This document shows positions 16,998 to 26,007 of a stretch of DNA of 64,000 nucleotides, in pieces. The translations under genes and the position numbers were made by a program. The stretch comes from Campylobacter rectus (GTDB lineage Bacteria > Campylobacterota > Campylobacteria > Campylobacterales > Campylobacteraceae): contig NZ_CP012543.1 of assembly GCF_004803795.1 (NCBI RefSeq), positions 868,001 to 932,000 on the forward strand. The letters run 5' to 3'. The first letter of the stretch is position 1; each line of letters starts with the position of its first letter. The notes beneath the pieces were generated by a model. It was not told where the DNA came from. It searched no databases and worked only from the letters and a program-made list of their open reading frames with translations.

Positions 16998-18023
16998 TTA
17001 GTATCTTTTTAAAATTTTAGCCCTAAAGCTAAAAATCGAGGAGATAAAAAATAGAGAAAATATCGCCGCAATCGCGATAAAAACGCGCGAACTAAAGAGC
17101 ATAATGAGCGTAAAATAGCCAAAAAGCACGCCAAAAATACCAAAATACACAAAGCCCTTTTCGTAACGGTAGGTCACGATACCCAGGCTCAAAGCAAAAA
17201 GCGTCGTCGCTAGCGGGAAAAGCGCGATGAGAACGTAGGTAGCGAAGTCTTTGGCGCGTTTTTTATCCTCGCTCATCGCCTGCCAATACTGCCAAAACGA
17301 CTTCGTCTGCGCGACGCTGTCCTCTTGGACGGTGCGGATTTTCATCGTGCCAAAGTCCGTTTTGTGCCACGAAGCGTCCCCGATATCGTAAATTTTGCCG
17401 TCTGATAGCGTAAATTCAAGCACGGCGTTGTCGTTGGTTAGGCGCGCGTTTTTAGCAAGAACCAGGCGATGCGCGCCTTCTTTTGGCGAATAAAGCGTCA
17501 CGCCTTCGTAAAGAGTGCCGTTCTCGTCGTGCTTTTCGTTTTGGATAAAGACCATCCAGTCGGAGAATTTTTGCCCGAATTCGGTTGTTTTTAAATTTAG
17601 CTTGGCGACGGTTTTTTTGTATGCGACGAAATTTGAGTTTAGCTCTGCAGCCGTGGGGATCAGCACTATCGCGGTGACGATGAGAAAGATTGAGACCGCG
17701 CCGCTAACGATGAGAAAAAATTTAGCGATCCTAACGGGCGAATATCCGAGGGTAAAAAGCACGATGCTCTCGTTTTCGCGAGAAAGCCTGAAAAACATAA
17801 GCGCGAGCGAGGAAAAAAACGCGATGGGCACGGTAAAAAGCAGCACTCTAGGCAGCATAAACATATAGAGCTTAAAAAGCTCTAAAAAGGTGATCTCGAT
17901 GTAGGAGGTGATGCGCGCGATCTGGATAAAAAACACGATCGACATAATGAGAAAAAGCGTCGCAAACAGCGATGCGAACGTGCTTAGAAAATTTGAGAAA
18001 AGATAGCGCGCCGTCCTATCCAT
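16998..18023 (-). CDS. LptF/LptG-family permease (YjgP/YjgQ)
   Basis: 341-aa inner-membrane subunit of the kind that pairs with LptB to extract LPS and push it to the LptC/LptA bridge. Membrane helices lie at about 12-35, 55-75 and 97-120. A periplasmic beta-jellyroll-like domain follows (about 125-245), then three C-terminal helices (about 255-335), the family layout. Whether this is the F or G paralogue cannot be decided here. It overlaps the upstream prepilin peptidase gene by 8 nt and touches truA, so one minus-strand operon; the same neighbours occur in C. jejuni. Confidence 0.82.
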   Translation of the reverse strand: MDRTARYLFSNFLSTFASLFATLFLIMSIVFFIQIARITSYIEITFLELFKLYMFMLPRVLLFTVPIAFFSSLALMFFRLSRENESIVLFTLGYSPVRIAKFFLIVSGAVSIFLIVTAIVLIPTAAELNSNFVAYKKTVAKLNLKTTEFGQKFSDWMVFIQNEKHDENGTLYEGVTLYSPKEGAHRLVLAKNARLTNDNAVLEFTLSDGKIYDIGDASWHKTDFGTMKIRTVQEDSVAQTKSFWQYWQAMSEDKKRAKDFATYVLIALFPLATTLFALSLGIVTYRYEKGFVYFGIFGVLFGYFTLIMLFSSRVFIAIAAIFSLFFISSIFSFRAKILKRY

Positions 18024-18885
18024 AAATGAGCCTCAGGATGTAGATAAACTGATCCTTAAACGCATAAACGATGAGCGTGGCAAGGCTCAAAAACGGCACG
18101 AAAGGCAGCTCGTATCCGCGCTTTCGTACGATAACGTATGCGGGTAGCGTCAGTAGCGCCGAGACGTAGATCGCCATAAGGCCGAGCTTGATGCCCAAAA
18201 TCGCTCCCATAACGCCCGCGATAAAAATATCTGCAGAGCCCATAGCCTCGCGCTTGAGGGCTAGACTAACGAGTGCGCGCAGTAGCCAAAAAGCAAACAT
18301 AAAAATCGCGGCGTTTATAAACGAATCAAAGGCGCTCAAAAGCCCCTCCGAGTCAAAAGATGCAGGGGGATTAAAGCCGTAAAGCAGTGAAAATGCGACG
18401 CTGGCAAAGAGCAGCGGATCGGGAACGGCCTTGTAGCGAAGATCAATCAAGCTAAGCGCTAGCAGCAAGATAAAGCAGACACCAAGCATCGCCGCCTTGA
18501 AAATCGCGGCATAAAAGCCGTCCGCAAAAGGCTCCAGCCCGCGGGTTTCGAAAAAATACGCAAGCACGCAAAGTAGGGCGCAGGCAAGCTCGACCAGCGG
18601 ATACTGAAAGCTGATTTTTTCGCCGCAAAATGCGCATTTGCCGCGCAAAAACAGCCACGCGAAAATCGGGACGTTGTGATACGGCTTTAGCGGGGTCTTA
18701 CAGCTTTGGCAGTGCGAGGCGGGGAAATTTATGCTCTCGCCGCGCGGCATGCGGTAGATTAGGACGTTGCTAAAGCTGCCGACTACGGCGCCTAAGATGA
18801 AAAATAATAGAACAAAAAATAAAACGGCGAAAATCATAACTCTCCTATTTGAATTTATTTTACGCTTTTTGCGGTTTTGCGCCAA
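18016..18885 (-). CDS. Prepilin peptidase (type IV leader peptidase, A24)
   Basis: 289-aa inner-membrane aspartyl peptidase that cleaves and N-methylates type IV pilin-like precursors. The N-terminal cytoplasmic domain has the two zinc-type pairs CQSC and CAFC, and GAVVGSFSNVLIYRMPRGES is the family start. Catalytic Asp motifs are LIDLRYKAVPD and, in place of the usual GxGD, GSAD in MGSADIFIAG. About seven membrane helices follow. Campylobacters use such pseudopilins for DNA uptake, so this enzyme may serve natural transformation. It has a somewhat longer, basic N-terminus (MAQNRKKRKINSNRR). Confidence 0.88.
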   Translation of the reverse strand: MAQNRKKRKINSNRRVMIFAVLFFVLLFFILGAVVGSFSNVLIYRMPRGESINFPASHCQSCKTPLKPYHNVPIFAWLFLRGKCAFCGEKISFQYPLVELACALLCVLAYFFETRGLEPFADGFYAAIFKAAMLGVCFILLLALSLIDLRYKAVPDPLLFASVAFSLLYGFNPPASFDSEGLLSAFDSFINAAIFMFAFWLLRALVSLALKREAMGSADIFIAGVMGAILGIKLGLMAIYVSALLTLPAYVIVRKRGYELPFVPFLSLATLIVYAFKDQFIYILRLIYG

Positions 18886-19565
18886 TTTTCGGGCTTTTGC
18901 GCTTATGTTTTTTGCAAAATTTATCGCCCTTCGGCGGCGGTTGCATCGATTTTTATGCCCTGTATCGTGATTTGTGGCTCAAATTTACGTGCAATATACC
19001 CGGCTTTTTGTCGTTTGAACAACGCTTAAAAACCGTTTGGCTCCAGATCGTGACCATTTTAAAAGTCGCCGCTCGTTGTCATACGGGACGACTTTGGTGT
19101 TTGTAAAAATTTGCCGCCGCCAAAGGCAAAAGATGTCCGAATTTTTATAAATTTGCCGTCGGCCGTTAAATAAAAGCTGATTTTAACGCGCTGATTTGAT
19201 CTAAAATTTGGCTCGAATTTGCCTCTTCATTTACGCCGCAAAAGCATAAAACAGAAAATTTAAAGGCGATTTTAGCGAAATATTGCCTTGAAGGATTTTA
19301 AATTTGCGCTTTTTAGCAAAATTTTACACAAAGCGGCATTAAGACGAGGCTTTAGTTGGTAAATTTTAAAAGTCGTTGCGCTTCACGGATATAAAAATTT
19401 GAATACGAAAAAATATTCGGAGCGAGTGCAAAAGCGCCATAAACTTAAAATAAACGATCAAATTTTGCTCAAAAATCTGTACTCAATTTCCAGCCAAAGC
19501 AGTCTAAAATTTTAGCTTCCAAACATCAAATTTAAGCTTCCGTCGCTCGTATCAAGCTCCAAATT
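18886..19565. other. 680-bp spacer with AAATTT words, no gene seen
   Basis: Lies between the prepilin peptidase start and the end of uppS on the same strand. In C. jejuni these genes are adjacent, so this is extra DNA. It has scattered AAATTT and TAAAATTT words and no frame with protein character. Confidence 0.5.
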
Positions 19566-20267
19566 TCACAGCCCGCCGAACCTTCTATCTTTTTTCTTAA
19601 ATTTCGCCGTTATCCGGGCTAGCTCCTCGCGCGTAAAATCAGGCCAAAGTGTGGGCGTAAAGGCAAACTCGGCGTATGAGGCTTGCCAAAGCATAAAATT
19701 TGATAGCCTCTGCTCACCGCCCGTGCGCACGAGAAGGTCGATGGGCGCGGGCTCATCGAGGCAGCCTTGCAGGCTATCTTCGCTTAAATTTAGAGCTAAG
19801 TTTTGAGTGTCAAATTCTCCTCCGTTTTTTTTGCAAAATCTCCTAAAAGCTCTTAAAATTTCATCTTTTGCGCCGTAGTTTAGGGCCAAATTTAGCTTTA
19901 GCCTAGAGTTTTGAGCGGTCGCGTTTTTGATATCGGTTATCTCGTTTTTTAGCTTGTCGCTTAGCGGACTTTCGTCGCCGATAACGTTAAATTTGATACC
20001 GTTTTTGATAAAGCTCTCGCGTTTTGAGAGCAAAAATTTATGCAAAAGCTCCATCAAAAACGCCACTTCGCTCTTTGGGCGCTTCCAGTTTTCGGTGCTA
20101 AATGCATAAAGACTCAGCACCGCCACGCCCTCGTCGATGCAAAACTCGCACATCTGCTCTACGACGTTCGCGCCCGTTTCGTGCCCTTTTGTACGTAGCA
20201 AACCGCGGCTTTTGGCCCATCTGCCGTTGCCGTCCATGATGATCGCGAGGTGATTTAGCTCGTTCAT
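19566..20267 (-). CDS. uppS: Undecaprenyl diphosphate synthase (cis-prenyltransferase)
   Basis: Makes C55 undecaprenyl diphosphate from FPP and IPP, the lipid carrier for peptidoglycan and O chains (including the locus at 42-55 kb). The start is set at ATG 20267 (MNELNHLAIIMDGNGRWA); an upstream ATG at 20285 would add six residues inside the previous gene. Catalytic Asp12 in IMDGNGRWAK, the TKGHETGA motif, LSLYAFSTENWKRP and the C-terminal LLVRTGGEQRLSNFMLWQ are all present. The stop of the upstream gene and this start are practically joined. Confidence 0.95.
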   Translation of the reverse strand: MNELNHLAIIMDGNGRWAKSRGLLRTKGHETGANVVEQMCEFCIDEGVAVLSLYAFSTENWKRPKSEVAFLMELLHKFLLSKRESFIKNGIKFNVIGDESPLSDKLKNEITDIKNATAQNSRLKLNLALNYGAKDEILRAFRRFCKKNGGEFDTQNLALNLSEDSLQGCLDEPAPIDLLVRTGGEQRLSNFMLWQASYAEFAFTPTLWPDFTREELARITAKFKKKDRRFGGL

Positions 20268-20268
20268 T

Positions 20269-20949
20269 TTAGCCCTTAAAATCAATTATTTTGCCGCTCG
20301 GATCAAAAAAAGCGGCGATGTTTTGCGTCGTTTGCGTTTCGCAGTCAAATTCATTTCGCAAGAGCCTAGCGACCTTTTCAAACGGCGTCTGAGCGCTGAT
20401 TATCTGGGCGCCTTTTAGCGTGAAAATAATTGGAGCGAAATTTGAAAAAACAAGGTAAATTTGACTCGTCCGGGCTCCGTCAAATTTCATCTGAAAAACG
20501 CCTTTTACGCCATTATAAACAAACGAAATATTAATGATATTTTTTTGCAGCGCAAGCAGCATCTGAGCTAGATTTTCAAACGTTTCTCGCGAGTCTGCCG
20601 CGCTAAGACCGTTAAATATATATTCATAAAACCAGTTTAGATCGGGCTCGCTTATCAGCCTTTCTATCAGCGCGAGTCCCTCAGGCGCAGCGTAGGCTAA
20701 GCTTGGCTTTTTAAAGAGATTTCTTATCACGATATTTTCGGTGCCGCTTGCGATTTCGCCCCAGTATTCGCTGTTTACGTCGAGGCTTTTCATGCTTTTC
20801 GTGCTTAGGATTTTGTTGCCCATTTTGAGATTGTAGCGATTGTAGCCCGTCTTTTCGGCGACTTTGATACTGATGGGCAGGCTCGCATTTAGAGCCGTGC
20901 CAGCGCCGCCGCTTGCGATTTTTTGCACTCGTGAGACAGGATTTATCAT
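20269..20949 (-). CDS. Conserved hypothetical protein between coaBC and uppS
   Basis: 226 aa, no signal peptide, no membrane segment. I recognise no domain; the length, the Ser/Thr/Gly-rich start (INPVSRVQKIASGGAGTALN) and a compact beta-rich C-terminal half recall flagellar hook-length-control-like C-terminal domains, but this is weak. Its position matches the uncharacterised gene between dfp and uppS in C. jejuni. It overlaps coaBC by 4 nt (ATGA), so it is translated from the same operon. Confidence 0.75.
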   Translation of the reverse strand: MINPVSRVQKIASGGAGTALNASLPISIKVAEKTGYNRYNLKMGNKILSTKSMKSLDVNSEYWGEIASGTENIVIRNLFKKPSLAYAAPEGLALIERLISEPDLNWFYEYIFNGLSAADSRETFENLAQMLLALQKNIINISFVYNGVKGVFQMKFDGARTSQIYLVFSNFAPIIFTLKGAQIISAQTPFEKVARLLRNEFDCETQTTQNIAAFFDPSGKIIDFKG

Positions 20950-22121
20950 AGGTTGCTTGCTAAATTTACGATTTGCCGCGCCGCGTCCTCTTTGGATGTT
21001 AGCGCGATATTTTGCGCGCCGCGATGCGTGATAAAGGTGATTTGCGTGCTATCCGAGCCGAAATTTATATCGCCGCCCAGCACATTTAGACAAACGGCGT
21101 CGAGGCTCTTTTTTTCAAGCATATTTTTTGCGTTTTGCATGGCGTTTGCGGCGTCCGTTTCCATTTTAAAGCCGATTTTTTTTACGTTTTTAAAATCCGC
21201 CAAAGAGCCCAAAATATCCTCGTTTTGCGCTAGCTCTAGCGTCCAAATTTCGCCTAAGTTTTGCTTTTTTAGCTTGCCTTCAAATTTGGTTTTTGGAGCG
21301 TAGTCGCTCACCGCAGCCGCCATCGCGAGCAAATTTGCGTCCGTCAAATTTGCGCGTAGCAGCTCTTTTAGCTCCGCCGAGCTTTGAAATTTAAGCGTTT
21401 TATAGGGCGCGTTCGCCGTCTCAAAGCTAGCTATCAGCGTCACGTCCGCACCTGCGTAGTAAAAGGCGCCCGCCAGCGCTTTTGCCATCTTGCCGCTAGA
21501 TAGATTTGTCACGGCTCTTACGTCGTCGATCTTTTCGCTCGTGGCGCCGCCCGTTACGATAACCTTTTGTCCTTTAAATTTTGGCTCCGTTAGCATCCTT
21601 TTGGTTTCGTAGATGATCGTAGAAACGTCTGCCAGCGCGCCTTTACCCGTGTCGCCGCAGGCTAGGGTTTTTTCTACCGGTTCGATAAATCTCGCGCCGT
21701 TTGCCGCTAAAAACTCGAAATTTTTGCGCGTAGAGAAGTGATTTAGCATTTTATCGTTGGCCGCGGGCGCGATGAGGAGCGGAGCCGGGCTAGCGATCAG
21801 AGTCTGCATGAAGACGTTATCGCAAATGCCGCTTGCAAGCTTGTTTATCGTATTTACGCTCGCGGGCGCGATCAAGATAAGATCGGTTTTGGCGTAGGCG
21901 ATGTGATTTAGCCCGTCCTGCCAACTCTCGGTGTGCGAGGTTAAAATTTTATGCTCGCACAGCGCTTCAAAGCCAGCTTCCGAGCAAAATTTGAGCGCTC
22001 CTTCGCTAAGCATAACTCGCACGTCCGCGCCCTCTTTTTTTAGCGCGGATAAAATTTCATAAGCCTTGTAAAATGCGATACTGCCGCAAACCGCGAGCAA
22101 AATTTTTTTATTTTTGAGCAT
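20946..22121 (-). CDS. coaBC: Bifunctional phosphopantothenoylcysteine decarboxylase / phosphopantothenate-cysteine ligase
   Basis: 391 aa, two steps of coenzyme A synthesis. Residues 1-180 form the FMN-dependent decarboxylase (NKKILLAVCGSIAFYKA; PASVNTINKLASGICDN; PAANDKMLNHF, a variant of the PxMN motif). Residues 185-391 form the ligase (KVIVTGGATSEKIDDVRAVT, then NLSSGKMA). Length is standard. It overlaps glmU by 14 nt upstream and the hypothetical gene by 4 nt downstream. Confidence 0.93.
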   Translation of the reverse strand: MLKNKKILLAVCGSIAFYKAYEILSALKKEGADVRVMLSEGALKFCSEAGFEALCEHKILTSHTESWQDGLNHIAYAKTDLILIAPASVNTINKLASGICDNVFMQTLIASPAPLLIAPAANDKMLNHFSTRKNFEFLAANGARFIEPVEKTLACGDTGKGALADVSTIIYETKRMLTEPKFKGQKVIVTGGATSEKIDDVRAVTNLSSGKMAKALAGAFYYAGADVTLIASFETANAPYKTLKFQSSAELKELLRANLTDANLLAMAAAVSDYAPKTKFEGKLKKQNLGEIWTLELAQNEDILGSLADFKNVKKIGFKMETDAANAMQNAKNMLEKKSLDAVCLNVLGGDINFGSDSTQITFITHRGAQNIALTSKEDAARQIVNLASNL

Positions 22122-23427
22122 TTTCGTCGCTTTTCGTGTCGTTAAAAAATTTATAAAAAAAGCCTTCTTTATTGACCTGTTTCGTGCGGCTGATGGCTAG
22201 TGCGCCGCTTGGCACGTCGCTAGTTACGGTGCTTCCCGCGGCGATTAGCACGTCGTCGCCGACTTTTACGGGGGCTATGAGCTGGGTGTCCGAGCCGATA
22301 AAGACGTTTTTGCCGATTATCGTTTTGTGCTTGGCTTTGCCGTCGTAGTTGCACGTGATAGTGCCGCAGCCTACGTTTGTATCCTGGCCGATCTCGCAGT
22401 CGCCCAGATAGCTTAGGTGGCCCGCCTTGACGCCGTTTAGCCTGGCTGCCTTTAGCTCGACAAAATTTCCTATGTGGGTGTTTTTGATCTCGCATTTTGG
22501 GCGCAGGTGCGCTAGAGGGCCGACGTCCGAATCCTCGACGACGGAGCTTTCTACGACCGAGCCGCTTTTGATGACGGAGTTTTTGATGAGGCACTCTCCG
22601 ATGACGCTTACGTTTTCTTCGATGACGCATTCGCCTTCAAATTTTGCTCTAGCATCGATATAGACGCTGTTTGGTAGCCGCATTAGCACGCCCGCTTTCA
22701 TCAAATTTTTCTTGATCTCCTCCTGCATCAAATTTTCGGCGATACTGAGCTGAAATTTATCGTTTATGCCCATAAAATTTTGCTCTTCGACGCTGATAGC
22801 CCAGCACTTTAGACCGCGCTCGTTTGCAATTTTTATCGCGTCGGTTAGGTAAAATTCTTTCTGCGAGTTTTCGTTGCCGATGAGAGGCAAAATCTCTCGC
22901 AAAACCTCGCTTTTAAAGCAGTAGCAGCCGGCGTTTGCGCTTTTTATCATTTTTTGCGTCTCGGTCGCGTCTTTTTGCTCGACGATGGCCTCGACTTTGC
23001 CGTTATTTACGATCACGCGGCCGTATCCGTAGGGGTCTGCCGCCTCAAAAACGCTTAGCGCGACGTCTGCGTTGCCCGCGCTTAGGCGAATCAGATCGTT
23101 GGTTTTGATAAGCGGCATATCTCCGCATAAAATCAGCGTTTTTTCGCTATTTAGCGGGATGTTTTTTAGCGCGCCCGCGGTGCCGGGGAACTCTTTTAAA
23201 TTTTGCTCGTAAATTTTAGTTTGAGGGAAAATTTCTTTGATTTTGGCTTCGACGAACTCTTTTTGATAGCTCAAAACCACGCTCACGTCGCTACTGATCT
23301 CATAAGCCTTGCGCAAAATATGTATGATCATCGGCTCTCCGCAAAGCTCGAAAAGCACCTTTGGCCTGCTTGATTTCATCCTCGTGCCAAGCCCCGCGGC
23401 AAGCACCACTACGCCTATATCGCTCAT
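22108..23427 (-). CDS. glmU: Bifunctional GlmU (N-acetyltransferase / UDP-GlcNAc pyrophosphorylase)
   Basis: Makes UDP-GlcNAc for peptidoglycan and LPS. Start set at ATG 23427 (MSDIGVVVLAAGLGTRM), preceded by AAGGAAAAAA. The frame stays open 38 codons further, but that extension lies in AAATTT-type DNA and is unlike the family. N-terminal domain: uridylyltransferase loop LAAGLGTRMKSSRPK. C-terminal domain: left-handed beta-helix hexapeptides (NVSVIGECLIKNSVIKSGSV) with the acetyltransferase site near HLRPKCEIKNTHIGNFVELK. 439 aa from this start. Confidence 0.95.
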   Translation of the reverse strand: MSDIGVVVLAAGLGTRMKSSRPKVLFELCGEPMIIHILRKAYEISSDVSVVLSYQKEFVEAKIKEIFPQTKIYEQNLKEFPGTAGALKNIPLNSEKTLILCGDMPLIKTNDLIRLSAGNADVALSVFEAADPYGYGRVIVNNGKVEAIVEQKDATETQKMIKSANAGCYCFKSEVLREILPLIGNENSQKEFYLTDAIKIANERGLKCWAISVEEQNFMGINDKFQLSIAENLMQEEIKKNLMKAGVLMRLPNSVYIDARAKFEGECVIEENVSVIGECLIKNSVIKSGSVVESSVVEDSDVGPLAHLRPKCEIKNTHIGNFVELKAARLNGVKAGHLSYLGDCEIGQDTNVGCGTITCNYDGKAKHKTIIGKNVFIGSDTQLIAPVKVGDDVLIAAGSTVTSDVPSGALAISRTKQVNKEGFFYKFFNDTKSDENAQK

Positions 23428-23599
23428 CTTTTTTCCTTGTTTAAATTTGATCGATTTTATCTCAAATTTACTAAATGCGGGATTAAGATTTTGCGGCTTA
23501 TCGATTTTCAAAATGTTTAAATTTTTATAAAATAACCGCATTCTCTTAAATAAAAATTAAATTTATAGCATAATAATTTAAAACGAATCCAATTTTAGG

Positions 23600-24290
23600 C
23601 GAATTAAAATACTGTTTATCTCCACCCTGTTTTATCGATTATTTTTACCGCTTTGCTCCTGCTTATCGGCGTTACGAGCGCGATTTTACCGTATCGGCGC
23701 GAGCTTGAGGAGCTCATAAATTTAAACGCCGTCAAGGTCTAAAAGACGGATGAAACGCTAAGCGCGGAGAAAATCTTGCAAAGCTTTCGAGCAAACGGGC
23801 ATTAAACGGCTCGCAAGTCTCGTGCCGCCAAAAAACGAAGCGATAAAAATTTATGCGAACAAGAGCGGTGCCTATCCGGTCGATCCATACGCCGCGCAGA
23901 TCATCGGCGAGGACGGCGGAATCGCCTTTATATGCGCATAGCGATGTCGCTGCGCCGAAATTTAGGCCTTGCGCTAACGTGCGACAAAACCACGGGCGAG
24001 GTCGGCAAACAGATCGCGGGTGCAAGCGTCGCTGCGATAGCGGCGCTCGTAATAAGCGGCTTTTGGCTGCATTTTTCAAGGATAAAGCGCAAATTGCCGA
24101 GGCGGCAAAGCTGAATTTTAACTCAAAATACGCCCTTTTCATAATCTACGTATGAGTTTGGAAGGATACAAAAACGTTAAATTTTAACCGTAGGCTTGCC
24201 TTTTCATAATCTACGTATGAGCTTGGAAGCCCTAAGCGCCGCAGGTTTAGCTCATTATCCGCCCAGCGGAGCTCATATGGTCGTATCGCA
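23600..24290 (+). pseudogene. Degenerate coding remnant, family not identified
   Basis: Readable fragments in changing frames: PYRRELEELINLNA, then KTDETLSAEKILQSFRANG, then NKSGAYPVDPYAAQIIGEDGG, then TCDKTTGEVGKQIAGAS followed by a single hydrophobic segment (VAAIAALVISGFWLHF), and ALSAAGLAHYPPSGAH. Stops and frameshifts separate them. A membrane-anchored sensor or transporter fragment is possible, but I cannot name it. Confidence 0.35.
24134..24229. repeat. Direct repeat pair, 31 nt, 65-bp period
   Basis: 24134-24164 and 24199-24229 share CCTTTTCATAATCTACGTAT followed by GAG, one T/C difference, and TTGGAAG. The gap is 34 nt. Confidence 0.8.
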
Positions 24291-24737
24291 GGTATAACCC
24301 CGCGGCGGACGGAGCTTTTTGTTAGCTCGCAAGATTTACCGCAAACCCGCGCATGCTCGGCCTGCGCATAATGACCGCGCCGCTATGCCCGCAAAAAAGC
24401 AAAAAGCCGCCGAGTATAAATTTAGCGACGCGCGGAGGGCTTAATTGATTTTAAATCAAGCGGCATAGATATAAAAATTTAGCCTGATGTTCGCGGTCGC
24501 AGATAGGATTGACGCCCGATACTACGAGCCTTGCGCGCTAAAACCGCTCGCCCCGAAAAAAGGCGGTCGCAAACGCCAAAGAGGCGATATGGAGGAGTAA
24601 AACGGCGGACGGCATAACCCAACCGCAGGTGCGGTAAAGAGCGCGAACTATCGGCTGCATACGGCCTATTTTTGCAAATTTGCGGTAAATTTATAGTCGT
24701 TCGTCTCGCTTTTTGACGGCGTTTTTATCTTTAGCGG

Positions 24738-24832
24738 ATTTTGCATAACGACAAAGGGCGTTTAAGCGATAGTGAGGGCAAAACACTGCGCCACGAAATC
24801 CTATTTTGCATAACGACAAAGAGCGTTTAAGC
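24738..24832. repeat. Direct repeat pair, 30 nt, 65-bp period
   Basis: 24738-24767 and 24803-24832 share ATTTTGCATAACGACAAAG, one G/A difference, and GCGTTTAAGC. The gap is 35 nt. Sequence differs from the pair at 24.1 kb although the period is the same. Confidence 0.8.
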
Positions 24833-25234
24833 CGAAAAATTTTAGTCGAATTTGCCTCCGAGCGGCGCAAACGATAAAGGCGCGGTCGAAAAAACGCAAG
24901 CCAAAACGAGCCTAAAAAGGCTGAAATAAAAAACGACGCAAGATAAAAGAATAATAAAAATAAATTCGTCAAATTTACGCTCGCCGCAAAATGCCGCCTT
25001 TTGCTTTCGTTTAAAATTTTACTTCGTTTTTTAAATTAAAATTCGAGCAAAAACAAGCGCTCAAATTTGACGGAGAAAAGCGCTGAAAAATCGAAATTTG
25101 ATCAAAAATGCAAAATTTAAAAAAATTTATGCCGCTTTGGAACGCCTTTTGCAAAAAGCTAACCTAAATTTAACTGTTTTTTCAACTAAAAAAAACTAAA
25201 ATACAAACAAAATTTAAGATAGAAAGTTTTTAAG

Positions 25235-26002
25235 ATGGATTTAGGTAGCCTCGTCGGTTGGATAGTCATTATGGTGCTTCTGCTCGGTTCCATGCAAATG
25301 GGCGTAGGCGTCGGAGCTTACATTGATATTCCTTCGGTTTTGATCGTTTTTGGCGGTACTATTTGTGCGCTGATGATCGGCTTTAAGATGGAGCAGATAA
25401 AAAAACTGGGCACGTTTTACGGTATCGCGGCAAAACCTAAAACTTATAATTTGCCCGAAATCGTAAAAAAGATGGTCGAATACTCTACCAAAGCCCGTCG
25501 CGACGGCATTTTGGCGCTTGAGAACGATGCGAACAACGAAACCGATCCGTTTTTAAAAAAAGGCCTGTCTATGGCGGTGGACGGCAATGAACCCGACGCC
25601 ATCAGAACGCTGCTTGAGATAGATATGGAGCAGTCAAGCTCGCGCCACAACGATAATATCAAAATCTTCGATCAAATTTCAGGCTTTGCGGGCTCGATGG
25701 GTATGATCGGCACCCTCATCGGCCTGGTCGCGATGCTGATGAATATGTCCGACCCCTCGGCTATCGGTCCGTCGATGGCGGTCGCGCTCATTACGACGCT
25801 TTACGGAGCGATGATAGGAAATATTTTAGGCGCGCCCGTGGCAAATATCCTAGGTATCCGCGACAAGGACGAAAATACCGCAAAAGTGCTGATGCTAGAG
25901 GGTATAATGGCGATACAAGCGGGCGACAATCCTAGGACGCTAGAGATGAAGCTGTTGTCGTTTTTGCCGCCTAAAGAGCGCGTAAGTCAGTTTGATAAGT
26001 AG
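25235..26002 (+). CDS. motA: Flagellar motor stator protein MotA
   Basis: 255-aa inner-membrane proton-channel subunit with four helices (about 4-22, 32-50, 148-170, 180-200). The large cytoplasmic loop between helices 2 and 3 carries the charged residues that contact FliG, and the conserved proline region GPSMAVALITTLYGAMIG is in the second half. Followed 5 nt later by motB, so a stator operon that here runs on into fliP. Confidence 0.95.
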   Translation: MDLGSLVGWIVIMVLLLGSMQMGVGVGAYIDIPSVLIVFGGTICALMIGFKMEQIKKLGTFYGIAAKPKTYNLPEIVKKMVEYSTKARRDGILALENDANNETDPFLKKGLSMAVDGNEPDAIRTLLEIDMEQSSSRHNDNIKIFDQISGFAGSMGMIGTLIGLVAMLMNMSDPSAIGPSMAVALITTLYGAMIGNILGAPVANILGIRDKDENTAKVLMLEGIMAIQAGDNPRTLEMKLLSFLPPKERVSQFDK

Positions 26003-26007
26003 AAAAA

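Larger units (their letters stand above)
23542..25234. other. 1.7-kb spacer with coding remnants and paired short repeats
   Basis: Between glmU and motA (divergent). The left part keeps protein-like fragments on the plus strand (described separately). Two pairs of 30-31-nt direct repeats, both with a 65-bp period, lie at 24,134/24,199 and 24,738/24,803. The right part (about 24,980-25,230) is A/T-rich with several AAATTT words and must hold the motA promoter, which I could not place confidently. Confidence 0.5.

Noticed and set aside
22220-22630. 136-aa Arg/His-rich minus frame inside glmU
   Set aside because: Same strand as glmU but another frame, no start context, composition of a frame-shifted shadow.
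23428-23541. Longer N-terminus of glmU (38 extra codons)
   Set aside because: Lies in AAATTT-type spacer; the internal ATG has a strong ribosome site and the family begins there.
24134-24832. CRISPR array
   Set aside because: Only two units per repeat, two unrelated repeat sequences, and no cas genes; recorded as direct repeats instead.
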